Shown in pieces: positions 1 to 8,048 of a stretch of 27,131 nucleotides of DNA (its first letter is position 1; every line of letters begins with the position of its first letter). The stretch is taken from positions 1 through 27,131 of the forward strand of contig JADHVM010000003.1 in NCBI GenBank assembly GCA_016783985.1, given 5' to 3'. Source of the DNA: Actinomycetota bacterium. Lineage in GTDB: Bacteria; Actinomycetota; Humimicrobiia; Humimicrobiales; Humimicrobiaceae. The notes under the pieces are model-generated. The model searched no databases, was not told the DNA's origin, and saw only the letters and a program-made list of their open reading frames with translations. The translations under genes were made by a program, and so were the position numbers.

Positions 1-120
1 CAATCCAAGTACCTCTGCTGCACCATTAACTGTTATCTCTCCCTCAATCAGTCTCTCTGCTACTATTAGCCTTGCCATCTCCTTGTCTGTCATGTGATGT
101 GTTTCCTCTCTTGTATTCAT
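1..120 (-). CDS. Transposase, N-terminal fragment (HTH domain; ISNCY/IS481-like)
   Basis: Forty codons are visible, starting at the ATG at 120-118 and running off the left edge. After a short leader (MNTREETHH) the peptide reads MTDKEMARLIVAERLIEGE, then a helix-turn-helix-like segment ITVNGAAEVLGL. This pattern (a Met-x-x-Lys/Arg-Glu opening, a 'G-x-I-T' turn and an 'AAE-x-LGL' recognition-helix start) is typical of the DNA-binding N-terminus of ISNCY- and IS481-type transposases with a downstream DDE integrase core. The catalytic core is not in the window, so the family is a judgement from the HTH alone. The second Met (residue 10) is an equally possible start. Base composition differs clearly from the neighbouring chromosome. 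Confidence 0.6.
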   Translation of the reverse strand, partial: MNTREETHHMTDKEMARLIVAERLIEGEITVNGAAEVLGL

Positions 121-155
121 AGGTGACATTTTCCCTGAACTATACAAGAGTGACA
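1..155 (-). mobile_element. End of an insertion sequence, truncated by the window edge
   Basis: The first 120 bases read on the - strand as the start of a transposase. The DNA is about 47% GC in the first 60 bases, against 20-30% beyond roughly base 205. Two GTGACA motifs (123-128 and 150-155; TGTCAC on the - strand) flank a GC-richer stretch just upstream of the transposase start, as expected for the outer end of an element. The exact terminus is uncertain and could lie anywhere from about 155 to 205, because GC content falls only after 205. The other end is outside the window, so no inverted-repeat pair or target duplication can be tested. Confidence 0.5.
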
Positions 156-419
156 ATATCGCAGAACAACAACAAAACCAGAACCGCAGCTTTGACTATT
201 TAATTTAGGTGTGTTAATATCCAAAAATACAAATATTTATTTCTATATATTAATATATAAATATTTAATATAATATTTTAAAAATGAGTAATAATATTAT
301 AATGAATAATTGAAAGAAAGTAGCAATTTTATAGGATTCTTATAGTTTTTAAAGAAAAAATTAATAGTATAATTGTAATAACACATAAGTACTAATAATA
401 GCAAAAACTAAGTAGAAAA
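156..419. other. AT-rich intergenic region between the IS end and pilD
   Basis: No coding region is seen. Composition drops to very high AT after about base 205. A TATAAT hexamer sits at 368-373, about 46 bases before the pilD start, but the matching -35 position shows nothing like TTGACA, so it is only a weak promoter candidate. No ribosome binding site of any strength precedes pilD. Confidence 0.5.
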
Positions 420-1178
420 ATGGAAATAAAAGAAGCAGTAATATATATTGGATTTTTTATTGGCGGGCTAATATTTGGTAGTTTCTTAAATGTAATTATA
501 TATAGAATTCCTAGAAAAATATCTATATTCAAGCCATCTTCATTTTGTCCTGATTGTAAAAATAAAATCCACTTTTATGACAATATTCCAGTGTTATCGT
601 ATATAATTCTTAAGGGTAAGTGTAGAAATTGCAAGACAAAGATATCGTTTTTATATCCGCTGGTTGAAATATTAACTGCCGTTTTATTTGTCAGTAACTA
701 TTTTTACTTCAGGTTAAGTTTAGAATTAGCAGTTGGAATAATATTTAGCTGTTTGTTAGTTGTAATATCTTTTATTGATATAGAATTTAGGATTATACCG
801 AATACAATCGTTCTACCATTTGCTGCAATTGGGATAGTGTTAAATATTATAATATCTCCTAAAAATTGGTGGCATCCTCTTGTTTTTAGCGCAGGTGCTT
901 TTTTATTTATGCTAATAATACATTTTATTTATCCCAAAGGAATGGGGATGGGTGATGTTAAATTCAGCCTGATGGTTGGGGCATATCTTGTAAAGAATGT
1001 GATAGTTGGTTTGTTTGCCGGGTTTTTAGCAGGTTCTATTTATGGATTATATATGATACTGGTAAAAAAAAAGAAACTAAAGCAAGCTATACCATTTGGA
1101 CCATTTATATCACTTGGATGTATAGCAGCCCTCTTCTGGGGAGATTACATCTCAAAGTGGTATATTAGCTTTTTATAA
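420..1178 (+). CDS. pilD: Type IV prepilin peptidase / N-methyltransferase
   Basis: This is a 252-residue integral membrane aspartic protease of the type that cleaves the leader from prepilins and methylates the new N-terminus at the inner membrane. The N-terminal GSFLNVIIYRIP motif (20-31) is followed by a cytoplasmic loop with a four-cysteine zinc site (Cys43, Cys46, Cys68, Cys71) typical of bifunctional enzymes. The two catalytic aspartates of the family are visible: Asp120 in the DIEFRIIPN motif and Asp179 in the GMGMGD motif. About seven hydrophobic segments follow. Length is normal. Only a pilM-like stub follows (1198-1275) and no pilin or secretion genes are in the window, so its substrates must be encoded elsewhere or it is an orphan. 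The start is the first ATG compatible with the conserved N-terminus. Confidence 0.93.
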   Translation: MEIKEAVIYIGFFIGGLIFGSFLNVIIYRIPRKISIFKPSSFCPDCKNKIHFYDNIPVLSYIILKGKCRNCKTKISFLYPLVEILTAVLFVSNYFYFRLSLELAVGIIFSCLLVVISFIDIEFRIIPNTIVLPFAAIGIVLNIIISPKNWWHPLVFSAGAFLFMLIIHFIYPKGMGMGDVKFSLMVGAYLVKNVIVGLFAGFLAGSIYGLYMILVKKKKLKQAIPFGPFISLGCIAALFWGDYISKWYISFL

Positions 1179-1197
1179 TAAGAAATGAGAGGTATTC

Positions 1198-1275
1198 ATG
1201 GCTTCTTCAATTGGAATTGATTTAAGTTCTAATAAAATAATAACAATCTTTATTGGTAAGGTTTATTATAATTAA
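1198..1275 (+). pseudogene. pilM-like N-terminal stub (remnant of type IV pilus assembly gene)
   Basis: A GAGAGG ribosome binding site (1187-1192) stands five bases before an ATG that opens a 25-codon frame: MASSIGIDLSSNKIITIFIG, then five residues and TAA. The segment SIGIDLSSNKI matches the first strand of PilM-type actin-like ATPases, which begin with an IGIDxGSxxIK phosphate-binding motif. Full PilM is about 350 residues, so nearly all is missing; aroC begins 16 bases after the stop. In Proteobacteria and others, pilMNOPQ lies next to aroK-aroB, and here pilD and aroC flank the stub, so a deletion of a pil operon is a reasonable reading. The match rests on about 15 residues, so chance is not excluded. 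Confidence 0.5.
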
Positions 1276-1291
1276 AGAAGGCGAAGAATAA

Positions 1292-2428
1292 ATGAAATAT
1301 TTAACAGCAGGAGAATCCCATGGGAAAGCTATTGTAGGAATTATTGATGACTATCCTTCAGGAGTAAAAATTGATACTGATTTTATAAATAATGAACTTA
1401 AAAGAAGGCAAAAAGGTTTTGGAAGAGGAGAAAGAATGGCTATTGAAGATGATAGAGTAGATATAATTTCAGGGATAAGGAAGAAAAAGAGCACAGGTTC
1501 TCCAATTAGTTTTCTAATTTATAACAAAGACTGGAAAAACTGGAAAGATAAAATAGATAAAGAGGATGATTTATTAAATCCTAGACCTGGCCATGCAGAT
1601 TTTTCAGGTCTATTAAAATATCATTTATCAAGCATAAGGGATGCTATTGAAAGAAGCAGTGCTAGAGAGACAGCAGCAAGAGTTTGTATAGGAAGTTTTG
1701 CAAAAATTATTTTAAAAATGTTAGGCATCAATATATATAGCTATGTAAATCAGATTGGTAGGGTAATATATAAAAATGATGTTAAGATTAGTTTAGATAT
1801 GGTTAAAAAAATAGAAGACTCACCAGTTAGATGTCCTGATAAAGAGAAAAGTCTTGAAATGAAACAGGAAATAATTAAAACCAGTGAAAATGGCAATAGT
1901 ATTGGTGGAGGCTTTAAAATAATTGCTACTAATTTAGTACCAGGAATTGGTTCATACAATCAATGGAGTTCCAGGATTGATGCAAAAATAGCATATTCAA
2001 TTATGAGTATACCTGGAATAAAGGCAGTTGAAATTGGTGAAGGTTTTAAGTCTGCAGGCATGAAGGGAACTGATTTTCATGATAAGATTTATTATAACGA
2101 TAAGAAAGGATTTACAAGAAGAACAAATAATGCAGGCGGTGTTGAAGGAGGAATGACTAATGGAGAACCAATAATTATTGGTGCAAAAATGAAACCAATA
2201 CCGACTACTTTAAAAGGTATTGAAACTGTTAATATAAAAAGCAAGAAAAAAGAAATTAGCTTAAAAGAAAGATCTGATGTTTGTGCTGTACCAAGTGCTT
2301 CTATAGTTGGTGAAGCCATGCTTTCAATAGAGATTTTAAATGGAATTTTAGAAAAATTTGGTAAAGATAATATTGATGAAATTATAAATAATTATAATAG
2401 CTACAAAGAGTATATAAATAAAATTTAA
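1292..2428 (+). CDS. aroC: Chorismate synthase
   Basis: Converts 5-enolpyruvylshikimate-3-phosphate to chorismate, the last shikimate step, using reduced FMN. The family's hallmark segments are all present in order: the GESHG motif near the N-terminus (residues 7-11), RRQKGFGRGERMAIEDD, RPGHAD, RSSARETAARV, AGGVEGGMTNGEP and a C-terminal RSDVCAVPSASIVGEAM. At 378 residues it has normal length. A purine-rich AGAAGGCGAAG lies upstream of the ATG and acts as a plausible ribosome binding site, stronger than at most genes nearby. It starts a run of four shikimate genes (aroC, aroK, aroB, aroQ). aroA, aroE and a DAHP synthase are not in the window. Confidence 0.97.
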   Translation: MKYLTAGESHGKAIVGIIDDYPSGVKIDTDFINNELKRRQKGFGRGERMAIEDDRVDIISGIRKKKSTGSPISFLIYNKDWKNWKDKIDKEDDLLNPRPGHADFSGLLKYHLSSIRDAIERSSARETAARVCIGSFAKIILKMLGINIYSYVNQIGRVIYKNDVKISLDMVKKIEDSPVRCPDKEKSLEMKQEIIKTSENGNSIGGGFKIIATNLVPGIGSYNQWSSRIDAKIAYSIMSIPGIKAVEIGEGFKSAGMKGTDFHDKIYYNDKKGFTRRTNNAGGVEGGMTNGEPIIIGAKMKPIPTTLKGIETVNIKSKKKEISLKERSDVCAVPSASIVGEAMLSIEILNGILEKFGKDNIDEIINNYNSYKEYINKI

Positions 2429-2483
2429 TGTTTGTTGTTTTGAAAATTTATAAAAATTAATTAATTTAAATAGTTGGTATTTA

Positions 2484-2996
2484 ATGAATATTAAAAATAT
2501 ATCACTAATTGGTTTTATGGGTTCAGGGAAGAGTATAATTGGGAATATGCTATCAAAAGAGTTAAAGATGTTATTTATTGATATAGATAGAATTATTGAA
2601 CTTAGTGAAAATAAAAAAATTAAAGATATTTTCGAGGCTGAAGGAGAAAAATATTTTAGAAATTTAGAATCAGAAGTAATAAAGAAAATTTACTCTAATA
2701 AAAATTGTATATTTGCTTGTGGGGGCGGAGTTGTAGAAAGGGTAGAAAATATGAGTATAATTAAATCAAGTAGTACTATAGTATATTTATATATTTCTGC
2801 CAACGAGGCTTACGAAAGATTAAAATTTACAAAGGATAGACCTTTACTTGAAGGTAAGGATAGAAAGGAAATAATTGAAAGGTTAATTAAAAAGAGAGAT
2901 GTTTTATATAATAAATATGCAGACTTGAAAGTAAATGCTAAGGACAGAGACAGTAAAATGGTTATAAAAAATATAATGGTGAAATTAGGAATTTAG
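2484..2996 (+). CDS. aroK: Shikimate kinase
   Basis: A 170-residue P-loop kinase that phosphorylates shikimate at the 3-hydroxyl with ATP. The Walker A loop is GFMGSGKS (10-17). Asp33 and Asp35 in FIDIDRIIE match the Mg2+/shikimate-binding aspartates, the FR pair at 58-59 carries the substrate-binding Arg, the CGGGVV loop (79-84) is the family's glycine-rich substrate loop, and Arg119 in KDRPLL is the lid arginine. No Shine-Dalgarno-like sequence precedes the ATG; the 55-base gap after aroC is almost pure A and T. aroB follows after 14 bases, so the pair is co-transcribed. Confidence 0.95.
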   Translation: MNIKNISLIGFMGSGKSIIGNMLSKELKMLFIDIDRIIELSENKKIKDIFEAEGEKYFRNLESEVIKKIYSNKNCIFACGGGVVERVENMSIIKSSSTIVYLYISANEAYERLKFTKDRPLLEGKDRKEIIERLIKKRDVLYNKYADLKVNAKDRDSKMVIKNIMVKLGI

Positions 2997-3010
2997 TATA
3001 AAAGAATTTT

Positions 3011-4123
3011 ATGAGAGCTATATATACCCGTACAAAAATAAGAAAATATAAAATATTTATCTATCCTGATATTACTAATATATTCCCGGAGCTGTTTAGA
3101 AAAAACTTCAGCAATGCAAGTAAAATTGTTCTTATAACTAGTGATAAAATATTTGATATATTTAAAGCCAGAATAAGAAATATTTTAAAAGAGTGTAATG
3201 TACCAAATGAAGTTATTTTAATAAAAGATGGCGAGCAGTATAAAAATATAAAGAGTGCAAATGATATCTATAAAAAATTAAGTGTTTTTAACATTCATAG
3301 AGATGATACAGTAATTGCATTTGGGGGAGGTGTAATAGGAGATCTTGCTGGTTTTACAGCTGCAACTTATCACAGAGGTGTCAAATTAATTCAATATCCA
3401 ACTACTATAACTGGCCAGGTTGACAGCAGTATTGGGGGAAAGGTTGTAATAAATTACTCAAATTATAAAAATGTTATTGGGTGTTTTTATCAGCCGCATA
3501 TGATTATTATAGATCCAGTTATGCTTTACTCATTAGATGAATTGCAAATTATTAATGGATTAGCTGAAATAATAAAGTATGGGATTGTTTTTGATAAGAA
3601 AATATTGAATATATTGGATGAAAACACTGAGACTGAAAGTAAAGATAGATTAGAGAAATTAATAAAAAAGAAAGTTTTCACTGATATTATATATAGATGT
3701 GCTTTAATTAAAACTAAGGTAGTTAGAAAAGATGAGTTTGATTATGGATATAGAAATTTATTAAATTTTGGACATACAATTGGACATTGTATAGAAAAAG
3801 CTGCTAATTCAAAGAAAATAAATCACGGCCAGGCAGTAAGCATGGGAATGATAATAGCAATTGATATTTCAAGCAAACTTGGGCTTTTGAGAAGAGAATT
3901 TAAAAATAGGATAATAAAGATATATAAGAAATTAAAGTTACCATTTATTATACCAAAATTAGAATTGAGTAGTATTATGGATTCTTTAGAACATGATAAA
4001 AAAATAAAAGGATCTAGAAATAAATTTATTTTACTTAAGGGATTAAATAGACCTGTTTTTTATTATAATATAGATAAAGATATAATTACTAGTAGTATCA
4101 GTGAAAATATGGCTAAAAATTAA
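3011..4123 (+). CDS. aroB: 3-Dehydroquinate synthase
   Basis: Cyclises DAHP to 3-dehydroquinate with NAD+ and a divalent metal, step two of the shikimate pathway. Visible signatures are DGEQYKN (73-79), the NAD-binding GGGVIGDLAGFTAATYHRG (105-123), PTTITGQVDSSIGGK (130-144) and the metal ligands Glu186 (GLAEIIKYG), His255 (LNFGHTIGH) and His272 (NHGQAVSMGM). Length 370 is normal. The start ATG is poorly marked: only AAAGAA lies about six bases upstream. The order aroK-aroB is the common bacterial arrangement. Confidence 0.97.
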   Translation: MRAIYTRTKIRKYKIFIYPDITNIFPELFRKNFSNASKIVLITSDKIFDIFKARIRNILKECNVPNEVILIKDGEQYKNIKSANDIYKKLSVFNIHRDDTVIAFGGGVIGDLAGFTAATYHRGVKLIQYPTTITGQVDSSIGGKVVINYSNYKNVIGCFYQPHMIIIDPVMLYSLDELQIINGLAEIIKYGIVFDKKILNILDENTETESKDRLEKLIKKKVFTDIIYRCALIKTKVVRKDEFDYGYRNLLNFGHTIGHCIEKAANSKKINHGQAVSMGMIIAIDISSKLGLLRREFKNRIIKIYKKLKLPFIIPKLELSSIMDSLEHDKKIKGSRNKFILLKGLNRPVFYYNIDKDIITSSISENMAKN

Positions 4124-4147
4124 AATAAAGGGGATAAAGGGCAAAAA

Positions 4148-4582
4148 ATGAAAAGAGTTATTATTATAAATGGACCTAATCTTAATTTATTAGGAAAACG
4201 CGAGGAAAAGATATATGGAAATATAAGTTTTGAAGATATATACAGTGATTTATGCAAATATAGTAAGAAAAATGATATTGAACTTTCTTATTTTCAATCC
4301 AATAATGAAGGTTTGATAGTCGATAAAATACAGGAATTAATTAATAATATGGATTTTATAATAATAAACCCTGGTGCACTTACTCATTATAGTTATAGCA
4401 TTCATGATGCCATAGTATCAAGTAAAATTTCAACCATAGAAGTCCATATCTCAAATATATATTCAAGAGAGGAATGGAGATCTAAATCTGTTATTTCACC
4501 AGCATCTATAGGCATATTAAGCGGATTTGGAGTAAATGTATATAAATTAGCTCTAATCTATATAGCTGAATTATATGAATAG
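4148..4582 (+). CDS. aroQ: 3-Dehydroquinate dehydratase, type II
   Basis: A small (144-residue) type II dehydroquinase, which dehydrates 3-dehydroquinate to 3-dehydroshikimate and normally forms dodecamers. The catalytic trio is in place: Arg18 and Tyr23 in the GKREEKIYG lid loop and His100 in IEVHISN. Substrate-binding segments FQSNNEG (49-55), INPGALTHYS (73-82) and SREEWR (106-111) are recognisable. The usual His in the SNHEG motif is Asn here, a conservative change outside the catalytic trio. An AAAGGGG/AAAGGG pair of purine runs just upstream provides a good ribosome binding site, unlike the neighbours. Type II is unrelated to the AroD-type enzyme. Confidence 0.96.
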   Translation: MKRVIIINGPNLNLLGKREEKIYGNISFEDIYSDLCKYSKKNDIELSYFQSNNEGLIVDKIQELINNMDFIIINPGALTHYSYSIHDAIVSSKISTIEVHISNIYSREEWRSKSVISPASIGILSGFGVNVYKLALIYIAELYE

Positions 4583-4616
4583 TTAAAAAGTAACATCAGC
4601 TAAATATACTTTTTAA
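4583..4616 (+). repeat. Perfect 10-bp inverted repeat after aroQ (weak hairpin)
   Basis: TTAAAAAGTA at 4583-4592 is the exact reverse complement of TACTTTTTAA at 4607-4616, separated by 14 bases. It begins immediately after the aroQ stop codon. A second 10-base palindrome, AATCATGATT, lies just beyond at about 4618-4627. The stem has only one G-C pair and no T-run follows directly, so it is not a standard intrinsic terminator. It could be a weak attenuator, a protein site, or chance in AT-rich DNA. Confidence 0.45.
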
Positions 4617-4655
4617 AAATCATGATTATTTTAATACAAAAATATATATAATTTA

Positions 4656-5777
4656 ATGGTAGAAAAATATTATAAATCAAGAATATATAAGTTAAAAAAA
4701 GAATTAGAAAATAAAAATTCTAGTTCCAGTAATTTAATAATATTAAAAGATGAAAATATATTTTATTTGACTGGATTTTACGCTAAAGATTCTGAAAGTC
4801 TCTTATTACTTATAGATAATGATTTATATCTACTTGTTAATTTTATATATTTAGAGCAGGCAAAAAAAACCGTTAGATTGAATGATTTGAAAGTTATTCA
4901 GTATAATAAAAATAAGTATAAGAAACTGGCAGAAATATTAATAGATTATAATGAAAAAACTATAGGAGTTGATGGTCAAAATATAAATCATGAAGATTTT
5001 AAAAAATTAGCGAAATATTTGAGTAATCAAAATAAAAAATTAATAAGTGTTATTGATACAGTAGAAAATTTAAGGGTGGTAAAGGATGATATTGAACTAT
5101 ATAAAATAGAAAAAGCTTGCAGTATTGTTGATAAAGTATTTAATTATATTATTAACTTTAAGTCATCAGTATTAAATGATTTTACTGAAATTGAACTTGC
5201 AAACGAGATTAAAAGCAAAATGATTAGCTTTGACGCTGAGGGAAGTTCATTTGATCCAGTGGTAGCAAATAATGAGTATTCTTCATTGCCTCATTATTTA
5301 CCTTCAAGAAAAAAAATAGGTAATGGAATAATACTTTTAGATTTTGGTGCAAGATTTGATAATTACTGCTCAGACATGACAAGGACTATTATAAACGGAG
5401 AATATAAAAACTATTCCAGATTTAAAAAAATTTATGATATAGTTTTAGAAGCACAAAATATTTCTCTGGATAATTGCAGAGAAGGTATAACATGTGCTGA
5501 TTTAGATAGCAAAGCACGAAATTTTATAAAATCAAAAGGATATGGCAGAAATTTTGGTCATGGTTTGGGCCATGGAGTAGGAATTGAGGTGCATGAGAAG
5601 CCAAGAATTGGAGTAAGTGAAAAAACAATTCTTAAAGAGAATATGGTTATAACCATAGAACCAGGAATATATATTGAAAATTTTGGCGGAGTTAGGATTG
5701 AAGATTTAGTAATTGTTAAGAAAAATAGTATAAAAAATCTTTATAAATCTTCAAAAATATTAATAGAATTAGAGTAA
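4656..5777 (+). CDS. pepP: Xaa-Pro aminopeptidase (M24 family)
   Basis: A 373-residue metallo-aminopeptidase of the M24B 'pita-bread' fold that removes N-terminal residues before proline. It has an N-terminal creatinase-like domain (about 1-140) and a C-terminal catalytic domain with the five dinuclear metal ligands: Asp229 (LLDFGARFD), Asp240 (CSDMTRT), His306 (GHGLGHGVG), Glu335 (ITIEPGIY) and Glu349 (VRIEDLV). His313 in EVHEKP matches the catalytic histidine. Its position between aroQ and efp is the well-conserved aroQ-pepP-efp arrangement. No ribosome binding site is visible before the ATG. Distinguishing PepP from PepQ-type dipeptidases by sequence alone is not certain. Confidence 0.93.
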   Translation: MVEKYYKSRIYKLKKELENKNSSSSNLIILKDENIFYLTGFYAKDSESLLLLIDNDLYLLVNFIYLEQAKKTVRLNDLKVIQYNKNKYKKLAEILIDYNEKTIGVDGQNINHEDFKKLAKYLSNQNKKLISVIDTVENLRVVKDDIELYKIEKACSIVDKVFNYIINFKSSVLNDFTEIELANEIKSKMISFDAEGSSFDPVVANNEYSSLPHYLPSRKKIGNGIILLDFGARFDNYCSDMTRTIINGEYKNYSRFKKIYDIVLEAQNISLDNCREGITCADLDSKARNFIKSKGYGRNFGHGLGHGVGIEVHEKPRIGVSEKTILKENMVITIEPGIYIENFGGVRIEDLVIVKKNSIKNLYKSSKILIELE

Positions 5778-5834
5778 ATATGACTAAAAAGTTTAAATAT
5801 AAAATAATAATAGATATTATTTCTGAAGATAATT

Positions 5835-6395
5835 ATGATAAGTAGTAATGATTTTAAAAATGGAATAACTATAAATTATGAAGATACATTATATGAGATT
5901 CTATATTTCCAACATGTTAAACCTGGTAAAGGCGGAGCATTTGTTAGAACAAAATTAAAAAATTTAAATAATGGTTCTATTATTGACAAAACATTTAGAG
6001 CAGGCGAGAAAGTGGAACAGGCTATTTTGGAAACCAAGAAAATGCAGTATTTATATAAGGACGAACATTATATATTTATGGATAGTAAAACATATGAGCA
6101 AATTCCATTAAATGAAGAACAGATTGGAGATAATAAGAAATTTTTATTGGAAAATATAGAAGTTACAATACAATTTTATAAAGAAAAACCTATATCAATT
6201 AATCTTCCTATTTTCATTAAAGCAAAAGTAGTGAAAACTGAACCTGGTGTTAAGGGTGATACTATAAGTGCAAGTTTGAAACCAGCAGAAATAGAGACTG
6301 GGGCAAAAATACAAGTGCCTTTATTTATAAATGAAGGTGATGTAGTTAAAATAGATACAAGGTCAGGCGAGTATATCACAAGGTTAAACAAATAA
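5835..6395 (+). CDS. efp: Translation elongation factor P
   Basis: Binds the ribosome between the P and E sites and relieves stalling at polyproline. The 186-residue protein has the three OB-like domains. The modification loop PGKGGAFVR carries Lys32 at its tip, the residue that is modified in many bacteria; no modification enzyme gene is in the window. The C-terminal domain contains the usual GDTISASLKPAEIETG and the ending GEYITR. It follows pepP after 57 bases with no clear ribosome binding site. It ends 19 bases before the end of the convergent GGDEF/HD-GYP gene; the gap has a run of nine T (6399-6407) but no stable stem. Confidence 0.97.
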   Translation: MISSNDFKNGITINYEDTLYEILYFQHVKPGKGGAFVRTKLKNLNNGSIIDKTFRAGEKVEQAILETKKMQYLYKDEHYIFMDSKTYEQIPLNEEQIGDNKKFLLENIEVTIQFYKEKPISINLPIFIKAKVVKTEPGVKGDTISASLKPAEIETGAKIQVPLFINEGDVVKIDTRSGEYITRLNK

Positions 6396-6414
6396 TTATT
6401 TTTTTTTAAGAAAT

Positions 6415-7685
6415 TTATTCTAAAATCTCAATAAACTTCTCTACTAAATCAGGATCAAACTGTGTCCCTGAGCACCTTTCAAGCTCCTTTATTGCTTTAT
6501 CTTTAGTTATTGCTTTACTATATATTCTATTATGAGTCATAACATCATATGCATCAGTAATTGCAGTATGCGGGAAATTGCTGGAATGTTTTCTCCTGTA
6601 AGTCCATGAGGATAACCAGGTCCATCCCACCACTCATGATGGTACAGGATACCATCAGCTATTTTTAGTAGCTGGGGAGAAGACTGTGCAATTTTATATC
6701 CTATCTCAGTATGTCTTTTCATAATTTCCCATTCTTTTTTTGTTAGTTTTTCTGGCTTTGTTAAAATACTGTCTTTTATCCCTATCTTACCCATATCATG
6801 TAGAGTAGAGAGGAGTGCAAGTTCATCAAGTTCGTTTGGTGCCAGTCTGGCTACCCTGCCAAGCTTTAATGAAAGTTCCTTAAGTCTTCTTCCATGTTCC
6901 TCTGTTTCATGGCTTCTTTCCCAGAGTGTTGCCTCAAGTGATGATATTATTGAGCTATGGATACTTTTATTATCAGTTAATTTGCGCTGATACATCCTGT
7001 CTTCAGCTTCTTTTATTATATCCTGGATATTCTGTGCTTTTCTTGTTTTGGTTGAAACTCCAATAGACATACTGATAGGTACCTTTTGGTCTGTTGTCCT
7101 CTCGCAGGCTTCTCTTATCCTTTCTACAAGCTTTATTGCATCTTCTTCAGTAGTTTTTGGAAGAAGTAGCACAAATTCATCTCCTCCCCACTTTGCTATG
7201 ATATCTTCTTTACGGGAGCATTTTTTTAGTATTTTAGCTACCCTTACAAGAAGCCTATCACCCTGCCTGTAACCAAATGCATCATTTATAAGTTTTAGGG
7301 CATTTATATCTCCTATGGCAAGGCTTATTGGAAGCTGTCTTTCTGTGTCAAGTCTTGCTATCTCTTCTTCAATGTAGGGCCTGTTATATAGGCCTGTTAA
7401 TCTATCATGGAAGGATAGGTATTTTAGCTTTTGTGATATTTTTATTCTTTGTTCCTCTGATTTTTTAATTTGATTACTATAAATAAAAATTATGATACCA
7501 ATAATAACTATCACCGTAGATAAAAAAATAATCTCTATATAATTTATTGGAGTTTTAATACCACCCAAAAGATGATAAGGAATATCCATAAACTCACTTA
7601 ACAAAATTAAAATACAAATAAATACAAGTAACGATATGGTTAATGTTATTCTTTTATTTTTCTTAATCTTGTTTTTTTTATTCAT
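6415..7685 (-). pseudogene. Membrane GGDEF / HD-GYP cyclic-di-GMP protein, frameshifted near the C-terminus
   Basis: Read from 7685 leftward, the protein has two membrane segments (about 13-31 and 48-70), a GGDEF domain (about 90-215; WGGDEF at 166-171, with an inhibitory-site RxxD at 158-161 spaced five residues before it) and an HD-GYP domain (His264, HD at 296-297, HHEWWDGPGYP at 349-359). It would make and degrade cyclic-di-GMP. After about residue 374 the frame breaks: the family sequence (ITDAYDVMTHNRIYSKA to FDPDLVEKFIEILE) continues in another frame from about 6562 to 6418. One missing T on the + strand in AATTG at 6559-6563 explains it; restoring it gives about 423 residues. The catalytic motifs precede the break, so partial function is possible. 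It interrupts the usual efp-nusB neighbourhood on the opposite strand. Confidence 0.85.
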
Positions 7686-8048
7686 CTAAATAAAAATCGC
7701 GCTAATGATTTTAAATGATATATGCAATTGTTTTTATATATTATAGACTGTTTAATGGTTTCTTATTATAAATTTATAAAAAATACTTTAAAACTATATT
7801 ATAAAAAATTATATAAAGTTTAATATTTCATATTACTTTTGTCAAATTGCAAGTTTATCATAAAGTTGTATTAAATATTTTATATTTTTATTAATAGATT
7901 TATAAAATTAATAAATTTCTATATCAAAACAGTCAACAAGTAGAAATATATTATATGCTGTAATATTTTGAACTTATTTAATAATAATTTGTTATAATAT
8001 TTATAATTTATAAAAAATAAGAGAAATGTATTAATAATATCTAAGATT
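7686..8048. other. Divergent intergenic region between the GGDEF/HD-GYP gene and nusB
   Basis: 363 bases, extremely AT-rich, with no coding region I trust. On the nusB side there is a promoter candidate (7968-7998). For the reverse gene, ATTATA at 7740-7745 reads TATAAT on the - strand, 55 bases before its start, but no -35 match is found at the right spacing. Many short A/T inverted repeats are present, as expected for this composition. Confidence 0.5.
7968..7998 (+). promoter_or_regulatory. Probable extended -10 promoter for the nusB operon
   Basis: TATAAT at 7993-7998 is preceded by TG at 7990-7991 (TGTTATAAT, the extended -10 form). A TTGAAC -35-like hexamer is at 7968-7973 with a 19-base spacer, longer than the optimum, which an extended -10 can tolerate. 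The predicted 5' untranslated region is about 40-45 bases. It would drive the long run nusB to at least the DUF1461 gene. Confidence 0.5.

Noticed and set aside
6396..6414. T-run between efp and the convergent gene as an intrinsic terminator
   Set aside because: Nine T are present but no stem of any stability precedes them.
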